Source: Thermomonas aquatica (GTDB lineage: Bacteria > Pseudomonadota > Gammaproteobacteria > Xanthomonadales > Xanthomonadaceae). Taken from it: a stretch of DNA of 64,000 nucleotides. The notes beneath the pieces are model-generated. The model had not been told where the DNA came from, did not search any database, and was given only the letters and a program-made list of their open reading frames with translations. The position numbers and the translations under genes are program-made. Shown here one piece after another: positions 57,017 to 64,000 of the stretch; position 1 is the first letter of the stretch; each line of letters opens with the position of its first letter. The DNA is taken from NCBI RefSeq assembly GCF_006337105.1, contig NZ_CP040871.1:2932501-2996500 (forward strand), written 5' to 3'.

Positions 57017-59188
57017 CTACTTGCTGGTCAGGCCGCGCGCTTCCAGCAGCGGCTCGATCTTCGCCTCGTAGCCGGCGAAGTTCGGGAACAGCTGGCCGGG
57101 CGCGATCTCGCCGCCCGGCGCCAGCACCTTCGCCCGCAGGCGATCGCCGTTCTCGCGCAGCAGGCCACCGTGCTGCTTGATGTACTCGGTGGTGTTGGCG
57201 GCCAGCACTTCCGACCAGATGTAGGCGTAGTAGCCGGCCGCATAGCCGCCCATGATGTGGCTGAAGTAGGGCGTGCGGTAGCGCGGCGGTACCGGCGCGT
57301 AGTCGAAACCGTCGGCCTTCAGCGCATCGGCCTCGAACGCCATGACGTCGCCCGCCGCCGGGATCTTGTCGGCCGGCGCCTGGTGCAGGCGCTGGTCGAG
57401 CATCGCGGCCTCCAGGTATTCGGTGGTGGCGAAGCCCTGGTTGAACTTGGACGCGGCGATCACCTTGTCCAGCAGCGCCTGCGGCATCGCCTCGCCGGTC
57501 TGGTAGTGCTTGGCGTAGTGCGCCAGCACTTCCGGCCAGTCGGCCCACATCTCGTTGACCTGCGACGGGTATTCGACGAAGTCGCGCGGCACGTTCATCG
57601 AGTAGTACGGATAGCGCACGTCCTGGAAGAAGCCGTGCAGCGCATGGCCGAACTCGTGGAAGGCGGTGGTGACTTCATCCCAGGTCAGCAGCGTCGGCTT
57701 GCCTTCGGAGGGCTTGGGGATGTTCAGGTGGTTGGCCACCACCGGCATGTCGCCGGTCAGGTCCGACTGCGAGACGTAGGTGTTCATCCACGCGCCGCCG
57801 CGCTTCGACGAGCGCGCATACGGATCCCAGATGAAGATGGCGAGCTGCTTGCCGTCCTTGTCGAAGACGTCGTAGGTCGAGGTGTCCGGGTGGTACTTCG
57901 GCAGGTCGGTGCGCTGCTTGAAGCTGATCCCGTACAGCTTGTTGGCGGCGTAGAACACGCCGTCCTCCAGCACGTGCTTCATCTCGAAGTAGGGCTTGAG
58001 CTGCGATTCGTCGAAGTTGTACTTGGCCTGGCGCACCTTCTCGCTGTAGTACGACCAGTCCCACGGCGCCAGCTTGAACGAAGGCTGCTTGTTCGCCTTC
58101 TGGTCGGCATCGATCATCGCCTGCAGGTCGCCGCCCTCGCGGCGCGCGTTGGCCACCGCGTTCGGCGCCAGCTGGCGCAGCATGCGGTTGACGTTGTCCT
58201 GGTTGGCGGCGGTTTCGTCGGCCAGCACGTAGTTGGCGTAGGTGTCGTAGCCCAGCAGGCGCGCGCGCTCGGCGCGCAGCTTCAGCACCTGGGAGACGAT
58301 GCCGGTGTTGTCCCACTGGTTGCCGCGGCTGCCGCGCGCGACCGAGGCCTCGTGCAGGCGCTGGCGCAGGGCGCGGTCCTGCAGCTGGGTCTCGGCCGGC
58401 TGGCCGGTGGTGTTGAGCAGGGCGATCACGTACTTGCCGTCCAGCTTGCGCGCCTTGGCCGCTTCCGCGGTGGCGGCGATCTGCTCCTCGCTCATGCCCT
58501 TCAGCTGGTCGCGGCTGTCCACCACCACCGCCGAATCGTTCACCTCGGCCAGCACGTTCTGGTCGAACTGGGTGCCCAGCTTGGACAGCTCGCCGTTGAT
58601 CTCGCGGATGCGGGCCTTCTGCGCGTCGCTCAGCGCGGCGCCGGCGCGCACGAAGTCCTGGTAGCGCTTTTCCAGCAGGCGCGCGTCGATCGGATCCAGC
58701 CCCAGGCTGGCGCGGCCGTCGTACAGCGCCTTGATCCGCGCGAACAGCTTCGGGTTCAGGCTGATGGCGTCGCGGTGCGCGGCGAACTTCGGCGCGTAGT
58801 CGCGTTCGATGGCGTCGCGGGCGTCGGTCTTGTAGGTGCCTTGCAGGTTGAAGAACACGTTGCTGGCGCGATCCAGCACCTGGCCGCTCTTCTCCATCGC
58901 CACGATGGTGTTCTGGAAGGTCGGCGCCGCCGGGTCGTCGGCGATCGCGGCGATCTCCCGCAGCTGCTGCGCCATGCCGGCGTCGAAGGCGGGGGCGAAA
59001 TCGCCGTCGTGGATCTGGTCGAACTGCGGGTAGTGCAGCGGCAGCGGGCTGGGGGCGGCGAACACCCCGGCGTAGGCGCTAGCGGGCATCGGGGCCTCCT
59101 TGTCGGCGGTCGCGGCGGGGGCGGTGGCGCAGCCGCCCAGGGCGGTGGCGATGGCCAGCGCGAGCGCGCAGGCGATGGGTTGTTTCAT
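57017..59188 (-). CDS. M3 family peptidyl-dipeptidase (Dcp-like)
   Basis: A 723-residue exported metallopeptidase. A lipobox-like GGC (Cys20) follows the signal helix, so it is probably a lipoprotein. The zinc motif is HEFGH at residues 511-515 (FHEFGHALHGFF), with the third ligand expected about 25 residues downstream. The N-terminal helical region and the YAPVPPRYRTPYFSHIMGGYAAGYYAY block are typical of Dcp. It releases dipeptides from peptide C-termini. ATG 59188 is chosen for the signal sequence; the longer frame has no coding character. Confidence 0.92.
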   Translation of the reverse strand: MKQPIACALALAIATALGGCATAPAATADKEAPMPASAYAGVFAAPSPLPLHYPQFDQIHDGDFAPAFDAGMAQQLREIAAIADDPAAPTFQNTIVAMEKSGQVLDRASNVFFNLQGTYKTDARDAIERDYAPKFAAHRDAISLNPKLFARIKALYDGRASLGLDPIDARLLEKRYQDFVRAGAALSDAQKARIREINGELSKLGTQFDQNVLAEVNDSAVVVDSRDQLKGMSEEQIAATAEAAKARKLDGKYVIALLNTTGQPAETQLQDRALRQRLHEASVARGSRGNQWDNTGIVSQVLKLRAERARLLGYDTYANYVLADETAANQDNVNRMLRQLAPNAVANARREGGDLQAMIDADQKANKQPSFKLAPWDWSYYSEKVRQAKYNFDESQLKPYFEMKHVLEDGVFYAANKLYGISFKQRTDLPKYHPDTSTYDVFDKDGKQLAIFIWDPYARSSKRGGAWMNTYVSQSDLTGDMPVVANHLNIPKPSEGKPTLLTWDEVTTAFHEFGHALHGFFQDVRYPYYSMNVPRDFVEYPSQVNEMWADWPEVLAHYAKHYQTGEAMPQALLDKVIAASKFNQGFATTEYLEAAMLDQRLHQAPADKIPAAGDVMAFEADALKADGFDYAPVPPRYRTPYFSHIMGGYAAGYYAYIWSEVLAANTTEYIKQHGGLLRENGDRLRAKVLAPGGEIAPGQLFPNFAGYEAKIEPLLEARGLTSK

Positions 59189-59362
59189 GCGGTCCTCGAC
59201 GACGGGATCAGGCGAAACCGCAAGGGTAGCGCAGTGCCGCGGGCGCGGCCCGTGACGAATGGCATGCATGGCCGGCGCGTGCCGGCGCCCGCGTTGTCCG
59301 GGGTAGGCGCGGACGGCGAGACCGCGCACAATCGCGCCTCCCCCGTCCGCGACAGGTCCCCC

Positions 59363-59848
59363 ATGGCCACCACCGCCTACGATTTCGAAGCCACCGCCCT
59401 GGATGGCAGCCCGCAGCCATTGGCGGACTACCGCGGCAAGGTCCTGCTGATCGTCAACGTGGCCAGCAAGTGCGGGTTCACCCCGCAGTACGCCGGGCTG
59501 GAGCGGCTGTGGCGCGACTACGGCGACAAGGGCCTGGTGGTGCTGGGCTTCCCCTGCGACCAGTTCGGCCACCAGGAACCGGGCGATGCCGAGGAAATCC
59601 GCAATTTCTGCTCGCTGACCTACGACGTCAGCTTCCCGATGTTCGCCAAGGTCGAGGTCAACGGCGGCAATGCCAGCCCGCTGTGGACATGGCTGAAGGA
59701 CGAGAAGGGCGGCCTGCTCGGCTTCGACGGGATCAAGTGGAACTTCACCAAGTTCCTGGTCGGCCGCGATGGCCGCGTGCTCAAGCGCTATGCGCCGACC
59801 GACAAGCCCGAATCGCTGGCGCGCGACATCGAGAAGGCATTGGCGTGA
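59363..59848 (+). CDS. Glutathione/thioredoxin-dependent peroxidase (GPx family)
   Basis: A 161-residue thioredoxin-fold peroxidase. The peroxidatic Cys37 is in ASKCGFTPQY, FPCDQFGHQEPG is the second signature with its Gln, and KWNFTKFLV supplies the Trp. It reduces hydrogen or lipid peroxides; most bacterial members use thioredoxin. Its stop overlaps the GTG of the next gene by GTGA, so it heads a three-gene unit. Confidence 0.94.
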   Translation: MATTAYDFEATALDGSPQPLADYRGKVLLIVNVASKCGFTPQYAGLERLWRDYGDKGLVVLGFPCDQFGHQEPGDAEEIRNFCSLTYDVSFPMFAKVEVNGGNASPLWTWLKDEKGGLLGFDGIKWNFTKFLVGRDGRVLKRYAPTDKPESLARDIEKALA

Positions 59849-60249
59849 GCAGCGCGGACGACCCGCATCGGAACTACCGGCTGGAATTCGACTACCAGCC
59901 GCCGATGCTGCGGGCGACGGTGACCGGGGGCAAGGACACCTGCCTGGACGTCACCCGCGAGTACTGGCTGCGGATCCTGCGGGAAGTGCACGCCTGCGGC
60001 GCCAGCCAGTTGCTGGTGATCGACCGCATGCAGGGCGAGGTGATGAACAACGAGGACCTGCAGCGCTTCTTCGATGCGCTGGAAGGCCGCGGCCTGGGCC
60101 GCATCCGCCTGGCCTACGTGGAAGGCCGCGCCGACCAGATCCCGCGGATCGAATACGCGGAGTTGATGGCGCGCGAGCGCGGCTACAACGCGCGGATCTT
60201 CAACAACGAGACCAACGCGGTGGTCTGGCTGCGCCACGGCGAACGCTGA
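59845..60249 (+). CDS. STAS-like protein of unknown function (copy 1, GTG start)
   Basis: A 134-residue cytoplasmic protein. The pattern LEFDYQPPMLRATVTGG, then ASQLLVIDRMQG and RIRLAYVEGRADQIPRIEYAELMARERGYNARIFNNE followed by AVVWLRHG, looks like a STAS/SpoIIAA-type alpha-beta fold. It is related to the next gene, which ends in the same AVWLRHG motif. GTG 59845 overlaps the peroxidase stop, so translation is coupled. No catalytic residues are evident; a protein-binding role is inferred. Confidence 0.7.
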   Translation: MSSADDPHRNYRLEFDYQPPMLRATVTGGKDTCLDVTREYWLRILREVHACGASQLLVIDRMQGEVMNNEDLQRFFDALEGRGLGRIRLAYVEGRADQIPRIEYAELMARERGYNARIFNNETNAVVWLRHGER

Positions 60250-60635
60250 TGGCCGAGCCGACGTTCCGGATCGAGTACCAGCGCAACGGCGACACCTTGC
60301 GCGCGCGTTTCAGCGGCGACAACAGCGCGCTGGACACGCTGGTCGCGTGCTGGATGGCATTGGCGGAAGAACTGCGGCGCGATCCGCCGGCGGCCCTGCT
60401 GGTGGTCGACGAGATGCAGGGCGCCGCGCCCGATCCGGACGAGCTGGCGCAATTCGTCCAGTCGATGGTCGGCCTGGGGTTCGAGGGCGTGCGGGTGGCG
60501 TACGTGGAGGCGTACGCCCTGCAGGTGCCGGAAGCCGAGGTCGGCGAAATCCTGGCGCGCGAACAGGGGTTCCAGGTGCGGGTGTTCGGCAACGAGGCCG
60601 CGGCCGCGGTGTGGCTGCGGCACGGCATGGCCTGA
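60249..60635 (+). CDS. STAS-like protein of unknown function (copy 2)
   Basis: A 128-residue paralogue of the preceding gene: AALLVVDEMQGAAPDPDEL aligns with QLLVIDRMQGEVMNNEDL, and GFEGVRVAYVEAYALQVPEAEVGEILAREQGF with its relative. Both end in AVWLRHG. Start and stop are joined as TGATG, so the pair is translationally coupled. It probably forms a homo- or heterodimer with copy 1; this is inference. Confidence 0.7.
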   Translation: MAEPTFRIEYQRNGDTLRARFSGDNSALDTLVACWMALAEELRRDPPAALLVVDEMQGAAPDPDELAQFVQSMVGLGFEGVRVAYVEAYALQVPEAEVGEILAREQGFQVRVFGNEAAAAVWLRHGMA

Positions 60636-60650
60636 GCCCGCACCCGCGCC

Positions 60651-61460
60651 CTACTTCTCGACGAAGGCCCGCTCGAACACGTATTCGCCGGCGGTGCCGA
60701 TCCGCGGTGAAGCGTTGAAGCCGCGCGCATCCAGGATGCTGCGGAAATCGGCCAGCATCTGCGGGCTGCCGCAGATCATCGCGCGGTCGTGCCGCGCGTC
60801 CAGCGCGTCCAGCCCCAGTACCTCGGCGATGTGGCCGTTGTCCAGCTGTTCGGTGATGCGGCCGCGATGGTCGTGGCCGTGGTGGACGAAGTCCTCGCGC
60901 GAGACCGCCGGGTAGTACAGCAGCTTCTCGCGGATGGTCTCGCCCAGGAATTCGTGGTTGGGCAGTTCGCGTTCGATGTAGTCGCGGTAGGCCAGGTCGC
61001 CGGCGCCGCGCACGCCGTGGCAGAGCACCACGCGTTCGAAGCGTTCGTAGGTTTCCGGATCCTTGATCACCGCCAGCCACGGGGCCAGGCCGGTGCCGGT
61101 GCCGAGCAGGTAGAGGTTGCGGCCCGGGTGCAGGTCGGAGACCAGCAGGGTGCCGGTCGGCTTGCGCCCGATCAGGATCGAATCGCCGGGCCGGATGTGC
61201 TGCAGGCGCGAGGTCAGCGGGCCGTCCTGCACCTTGATGCTGAAGAACTCCAGCTGCTCTTCCCAGTTCGCGCTGGCGATCGAATACGCGCGCATCAGCG
61301 GCTTGCGCGAGCCGTCGGCCTGCTCGACCTCCAGCCCGATCATCACGAACTGGCCGTTGTCGAAGCGGAAACCGTCGTCGCGGGTGGTGGTGAAGCTGAA
61401 GTACGCGTCCGTCCAGTGGCGGACGTCGAGCACCGTCTCGGTGCCGAAGGGGGAGGCCAT
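60651..61460 (-). CDS. fpr: Ferredoxin/flavodoxin--NADP reductase
   Basis: A 269-residue FAD enzyme that moves electrons between NADPH and ferredoxin or flavodoxin, often for Fe-S assembly and stress defence. The FAD site is MRAYSIAS and the NADP region is LLGTGTGLAPWLAV. MICGSPQML is the third conserved block, and the C-terminus ends VFERAFVEK, as in the bacterial subclass I. It converges on the STAS-like pair. Confidence 0.95.
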   Translation of the reverse strand: MASPFGTETVLDVRHWTDAYFSFTTTRDDGFRFDNGQFVMIGLEVEQADGSRKPLMRAYSIASANWEEQLEFFSIKVQDGPLTSRLQHIRPGDSILIGRKPTGTLLVSDLHPGRNLYLLGTGTGLAPWLAVIKDPETYERFERVVLCHGVRGAGDLAYRDYIERELPNHEFLGETIREKLLYYPAVSREDFVHHGHDHRGRITEQLDNGHIAEVLGLDALDARHDRAMICGSPQMLADFRSILDARGFNASPRIGTAGEYVFERAFVEK

Positions 61461-61620
61461 GCGCAGGGGGATGTTGCGGTGTCGGCGCGCATTTTACGCC
61501 GCATGGCGGCGCGGCGTTTGATCCGGGGCAAATCCCGGGGCTGCGATGGCCCTTGCGACGGGCCTGCAGCCCGGTCGAGCCGGGGCGTTAGAATCCGGGG
61601 TCCGCCCAGGCGGTGCTCCC

Positions 61621-62625
61621 ATGCGAAACGTCCTGCTGTGGAAGGTGGTGCTGGCGGTGGCGGCCCTTGCCGTCCTGGCCGCCGCCCCGGCGTTCGCCCG
61701 CACCGAAAAACACGTGGTCCACGGCCCGGCGCTGGAAGGCAACCTGCAGGGCAATTCGCCGGACCGGACGGTGTACGTGATCTTGCCGCCGAGCTACGGC
61801 ACCGACGGGGATCGGCGCTACCCGGTGCTGTATTTCCTGCATGGTCGCACCTCCACCGCCGAGGAATACGACGGCCTGATCCCGTTCGATGCCGACCTGC
61901 AGGCGGCGGGCGAAGGGTCGCACGAGATGATCATCGTCGTGCCGGACACCGATACGCTGTTCGGCGGTTCGATGTACACCAACTCGCCCACCAGCGGGAA
62001 CTTCGAGGATTTCATCGCCCGCGACCTGGTCCGCTACGTCGATGGCCATTTCCGCACGATGGCCAGGCGCGAGGCGCGCGGCCTGGCCGGGCATTCGATG
62101 GGCGGCTACGGCACCTTGCGGATCGGCATGCGCCATCCCGAAACGTTCGTCGCGCTGTACGCGATGAATCCCTGCTGCCTGTTGCCGATCGGCGCCTCCG
62201 ATCCGAAATTCGAACGCATGTCGCTGGAAGACGCGGTGCATGGCGATTCCAGAACGCTCGTCAATTTCGAACTCGCCACCGCGTGGTCGCCCAATCCGCG
62301 GAATCCGCCGTTCTACGCCGACCTGTCGACCCAGGACGGCAAGCCGGTGCCGTTGGTGATCGCCCAGCGGGCGGCCAACGCGGGCGTGGCGATGGCGGCG
62401 CAGTACGTGCCTGCGCTGAAGGCGATGAAGGCGATCGGCATGGATATCGCCAGCGCGGATTTCGTCAGGCCCGATGCGCTGGCGATGCACGAGGAATTGC
62501 TCAAGTTCGGCATCCCGCATCGCTGGGAGGACTACCAGGGCGACCACATGGATCGGGTGCCCGACCGCTTCCGTTCGGTGCTGCTGCCGTTCTTCGCGCA
62601 GGCGTTCGCCGGGGCGAGGCCATAG
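61621..62625 (+). CDS. Exported esterase of the alpha/beta-hydrolase (esterase D/feruloyl esterase) type
   Basis: A 334-residue secreted hydrolase. The signal peptide (residues 1-27, ending PAFA) starts at ATG 61621. The nucleophile is in AGHSMGGYG; the oxyanion region is YFLHGRTSTAEEYD; the His is in YQGDHMDRVPDRF. The family includes feruloyl esterases, S-formylglutathione hydrolase and mycolyltransferases; export argues for a polymer- or lipid-linked ester. The substrate is unknown. Confidence 0.88.
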   Translation: MRNVLLWKVVLAVAALAVLAAAPAFARTEKHVVHGPALEGNLQGNSPDRTVYVILPPSYGTDGDRRYPVLYFLHGRTSTAEEYDGLIPFDADLQAAGEGSHEMIIVVPDTDTLFGGSMYTNSPTSGNFEDFIARDLVRYVDGHFRTMARREARGLAGHSMGGYGTLRIGMRHPETFVALYAMNPCCLLPIGASDPKFERMSLEDAVHGDSRTLVNFELATAWSPNPRNPPFYADLSTQDGKPVPLVIAQRAANAGVAMAAQYVPALKAMKAIGMDIASADFVRPDALAMHEELLKFGIPHRWEDYQGDHMDRVPDRFRSVLLPFFAQAFAGARP

Positions 62626-62639
62626 GCGCGTCCCGCGCC

Positions 62640-63194
62640 ATGTCCGCGATGCCGTCGGCGGTGCGCACGCTCTGGACCATCGGCCATTCCACCCGGCCGT
62701 GGCCGCAGTTCGTGGATATGCTGCACGCGCCCGGCATCGAAGTGCTGGCCGACGTGCGCCGTTTCGCCGGCTCGCGCCGCAATCCGCAGTTTTCGCGGGA
62801 CGTGATGCCGCAGGCACTGGACGAAGCCGGCATCCGCTACTGGCCGCTGCCGGCGTTGGGCGGGCGACGCAAGCCGCAGGCGGATTCGCCGAACACGGCG
62901 TGGCGGGTCGAGGCCTTTCGCGCCTATGCCGATTACCTGGCCGATCCAGCCTACATCGCCGCGCGCGAGGCGCTGATGGCGACGGCATCGGACGAACGCA
63001 CCTGCGTGATGTGCGCCGAGGCGGTGTGGTGGCGCTGCCATCGCCGGCTGATCGCCGACGATTTCGTCGCCCGCGGCTGGACCGTGCTGCACCTGCTGGC
63101 GCCGGGCAAGACCGAACCGCACGTGCTCAACCCGGACGCGGTGATGGTCGATGGCGTGCTGCGCTACCCGGGCCCGCAGCCCGCGCTACTTTGA
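62640..63194 (+). CDS. DUF488 family protein
   Basis: A 184-residue protein with the DUF488 core: TIGHSTRPWPQFVDML near the N-terminus, LADVRRFAGSRRNPQFS, and the cysteine cluster CVMCAEAVWWRCHRRLIAD. Its biochemical role is unknown. ATG 62640 lies 14 bases after the esterase stop; a second ATG at 62649 is also possible. Its 3' end overlaps the sugar dehydrogenase gene by nine bases on the other strand. Confidence 0.88.
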   Translation: MSAMPSAVRTLWTIGHSTRPWPQFVDMLHAPGIEVLADVRRFAGSRRNPQFSRDVMPQALDEAGIRYWPLPALGGRRKPQADSPNTAWRVEAFRAYADYLADPAYIAAREALMATASDERTCVMCAEAVWWRCHRRLIADDFVARGWTVLHLLAPGKTEPHVLNPDAVMVDGVLRYPGPQPALL

Positions 63195-64000
63195 GGCAGC
63201 GGGCGGCACCAGTCGCAGCAGCTGGCCGTTGTCCTCGTCGGTCAGCACATAGACGTCGCCATCGGTGCCCACACGCACGTCGCGGATGCGCTTGCCGAGG
63301 TCGGTGAGCAGGCGCTCCTCGGACACGATGCGGTCGCCGTCCAGCGTCAGCCGGATCAGGTTGCGGTCGGCCAACGCACCGAGGAACAGGCTGTCGTTCC
63401 AGGCGTTGCCGGGGCGGCCGGTGTAGAACGCCATGCCGGATAAGGCCGGCGATTTCGCCCAGACGTGGTGCGGGCGTTCCATCCCGGCGGCCTCGCGGCC
63501 CCTGGTTTCGGGGTAGGGGCGGTTGCTGCCGTAGTCCATGCCATCGCTGATGACCGGCCAGCCGTAGTTCTTGCCGGCTTCGGGCAGGTTGAGTTCGTCG
63601 CCGCCGCGCGGGCCGTGCTCGCTTTCCCAGAGCTTGCCGCTGCGCGGATCGACGGCCAGGCCCTGCATGTTGCGATGGCCGTAGCTCCAGATCGCGCGGC
63701 GCACGCCGACGCCGTTGGCAAAGGGATTGTCGGCGGGCTGGGTGCCGTCGATGTTCAGCCGTACCAGCTTGCCCTGCAGCACTTCCAGGTCCTGCGCCAG
63801 CGCCTTCTGGTTGCGTTCGCCCTGGCTGATGTAGACATGGCCCTTGCCGTCGAAGGCGATGCGCGAACCGAAATGGTTGCCGCCTTCCAGCTTGGGCAAT
63901 TGCCGATAGATCACCTGCACGTCGGTCAGCGCGGTGGCCCCGAGCGTGGCGGTGGCGACCGCGGTGCCTGCGGTATCGCCATCGCCGGGTTCGGCGAAGC
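63186..64000 (-). CDS. PQQ-dependent aldose sugar dehydrogenase (3' part; gene runs off the window)
   Basis: The last 271 codons of a six-bladed beta-propeller quinoprotein of the YliI/soluble glucose-dehydrogenase type. GNHFGSRIAFDGKGHVYISQGER, then IWSYGHRNMQGLAVD, ESEHGPRGGDELNLPEAGKNYGWP and LFLGALADRNLIRL are all family blocks. The start is beyond base 64000; the frame is open to the edge. Members oxidise sugars in the periplasm with PQQ; no pqq genes are in view. Confidence 0.93.
   Translation of the reverse strand, partial: FAEPGDGDTAGTAVATATLGATALTDVQVIYRQLPKLEGGNHFGSRIAFDGKGHVYISQGERNQKALAQDLEVLQGKLVRLNIDGTQPADNPFANGVGVRRAIWSYGHRNMQGLAVDPRSGKLWESEHGPRGGDELNLPEAGKNYGWPVISDGMDYGSNRPYPETRGREAAGMERPHHVWAKSPALSGMAFYTGRPGNAWNDSLFLGALADRNLIRLTLDGDRIVSEERLLTDLGKRIRDVRVGTDGDVYVLTDEDNGQLLRLVPPAASK

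Noticed and set aside
57170..59848. An 892-codon plus-strand frame running into the peroxidase
   Set aside because: Only part of the interval past 59363 is coding on this strand, and in another frame; the rest is the shadow of the M3 peptidase gene.

Overview
The window is GC-rich chromosomal DNA, densely packed on both strands. Gene content and order point to a gammaproteobacterium of the family Xanthomonadaceae (Lysobacter, Luteimonas or Thermomonas-like). The grounds are the asd-fimV-truA-trpF-trpB-trpA-accD string, the glmM-tpiA-secG-tRNA-Leu(GAG) string, the abundance of exported peptidases and TonB-dependent receptors, and the lipoprotein style. The genus is inference. Almost all of it is housekeeping and envelope genes; no prophage, transposase, CRISPR or rRNA operon is visible.

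Layout. 1-8.5 kb (minus strand): the 5' part of metG, two DUF2147 proteins, a Sel1-type lipoprotein, an S9 peptidase and a TonB-dependent receptor. 8.7-10.2 kb (plus): Mrp/ApbC ATPase and dCTP deaminase. 10.2-15.1 kb (minus): a four-gene unit of an exported M20-fold protein with changed metal ligands, two related single-helix membrane proteins and a membrane-anchored TPR protein between them. 15.4-20.3 kb: HIT protein, dienelactone hydrolase, rimO, a frameshifted FG-GAP-like gene, an iron-permease-type protein, greB and a CPBP protease. 20.4-24.8 kb: a mosaic of greB and HerA-like gene debris, an NlpE-type lipoprotein, a HerA-like ATPase, a lytic transglycosylase, and a five-copy 73-bp tandem repeat that fills a convergent intergenic space. 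24.8-27.4 kb: GAF-GGDEF diguanylate cyclase, psd and an SCO1-type copper chaperone.

27.5-42.4 kb (mostly plus): prmB, aroC, asd, fimV, truA, trpF-trpB-DUF3144-trpA, accD-glmM, two putative Fe(II)/2-oxoglutarate oxygenase-fold genes, tpiA, secG and tRNA-Leu. This part covers aromatic and tryptophan synthesis, cell-wall precursor supply and protein export. 42.4-51.5 kb: a tRNA-like 3' scar, a barnase/barstar-type pair, small conserved proteins, an EEP phosphatase lipoprotein, an M14 peptidase, a GST, a POT peptide transporter, rhomboid, a GNAT-like protein, an RluF-type pseudouridine synthase and a cold-shock gene. 51.6-64 kb: DUF3298 lipoprotein, a large Lhr helicase carrying an in-frame perfect palindrome, M3 peptidase, glutathione peroxidase coupled to two STAS-like paralogues, ferredoxin reductase, esterase, DUF488 protein, and the 3' part of a PQQ-dependent sugar dehydrogenase.

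A recurrent theme is peptide use: S9, M20, M14 and M3 peptidases, a TonB receptor and a POT transporter. Many neighbours overlap by ATGA or GTGA, which indicates translational coupling. The most unusual items are the M20-like/DUF6090-like/TPR operon, the palindromic insertion in lhr, the 73-bp array, the greB/herA-like debris and the tRNA-adjacent RNase/inhibitor locus.
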